From M30B19 sp041688615 (GTDB lineage Bacteria; Planctomycetota; Planctomycetia; Pirellulales; Pirellulaceae): DNA of 6,293 bases. The notes below the pieces were generated by a model. It was given only the letters and a program-made list of their open reading frames with translations, had not been told where the DNA came from and ran no database searches. How positions within the stretch are numbered: position 1 is the stretch's first letter; each line of letters begins with the position of its first letter. The DNA lies in contig JBDNHU010000572.1 of NCBI GenBank assembly GCA_041688615.1, forward strand, positions 1 to 6,293. Reading direction: 5' to 3'. The translations under genes were made by a program, and so were the position numbers. Shown in pieces: positions 6,218 to 6,293 of the stretch.

Positions 6218-6240
6218 AAGTGTATTTTCTGGATACACTT
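6218..6240. repeat. 8-bp perfect hairpin
   Basis: AAGTGTAT (6218-6225) and ATACACTT (6233-6240) pair perfectly around a seven-base loop. No T run follows on either strand. It could be a factor-independent-like stem, a transcript 3' end stabiliser or an operator for a gene beyond the window. Confidence 0.45.
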
Positions 6241-6293
6241 CACTGCTAAATAACCTGGAGCCGCATTTACCAGTGCCGTGTCTTGGGATGCCG

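Larger units (their letters stand above)
5988..6293. other. Gene-free 3' end of the window
   Basis: No coding region is supported on either strand. The stretch holds a 9-bp inverted repeat (6041-6089), the right copy of the dispersed repeat (6146-6170) and a compact hairpin (6218-6240). A 14-base sequence at 6097-6110 (AAGTGCCACACGCC) reappears in inverted orientation at 2427-2440. A near-tandem ATCATTTGC / ATCATTTCG pair lies inside the left part of the inverted repeat region. No T run follows the last gene, so its terminator is not obvious. Confidence 0.5.

Overview
The window looks like a piece of a planctomycete chromosome, probably from the Rhodopirellula/Pirellulaceae side. The grounds are a rhodanese–pseudouridine synthase fusion, a secreted DUF1573-type protein, a prepilin-type leader with a FTLIEMIVA core, long gene-poor spacers and moderate, uneven GC. 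This is an inference from gene content and style; no marker gene is present. All recognisable genes lie on the + strand.

Layout. Positions 1-556 hold no convincing gene, only two short tandem repeats (15-bp units at 1-44, 12-bp units at 341-388). Positions 557-2377 encode a 606-residue tRNA/RNA-modification fusion: an N-terminal TrhO/UPF0176 unit (rhodanese Cys189 and two CxxC pairs) joined to a C-terminal RluA-family pseudouridine synthase (HRLD motif, Asp440). Positions 2378-2822 are mostly non-coding and end near a 12-nt poly-C run. Just beyond it lies a good sigma70-like promoter (2823-2851), then a short ORF (2887-3042) that starts as a prepilin and breaks off inside the hydrophobic segment.

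Positions 3103-5987 form a block of exported proteins of unknown function. They are a DUF1573-type protein (3103-4203), a small protein with ten cysteines split by an in-frame TAA exactly at the predicted signal-peptidase site (4229-4684), and a 341-residue exported or lipoprotein-like protein (4962-5987), which probably has its own promoter. The last 300 bases contain two inverted repeats and no gene.

How it fits together. The fusion enzyme is a housekeeping-type gene that could couple two uridine modifications. The downstream block appears AT-richer on hand-counted lines (35-42% GC, against 48-58% in the fusion gene). It is also flanked by an imperfect 25-nt direct repeat (2739-2763 and 6146-6170). 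Both fit an accessory, possibly acquired and partly decaying envelope/secretion cassette, but neither proves transfer. The best candidates for a second look are the stop codon at the mature N-terminus of the Cys-rich protein, the poly-C tract next to the prepilin promoter, and the two-enzyme fusion.
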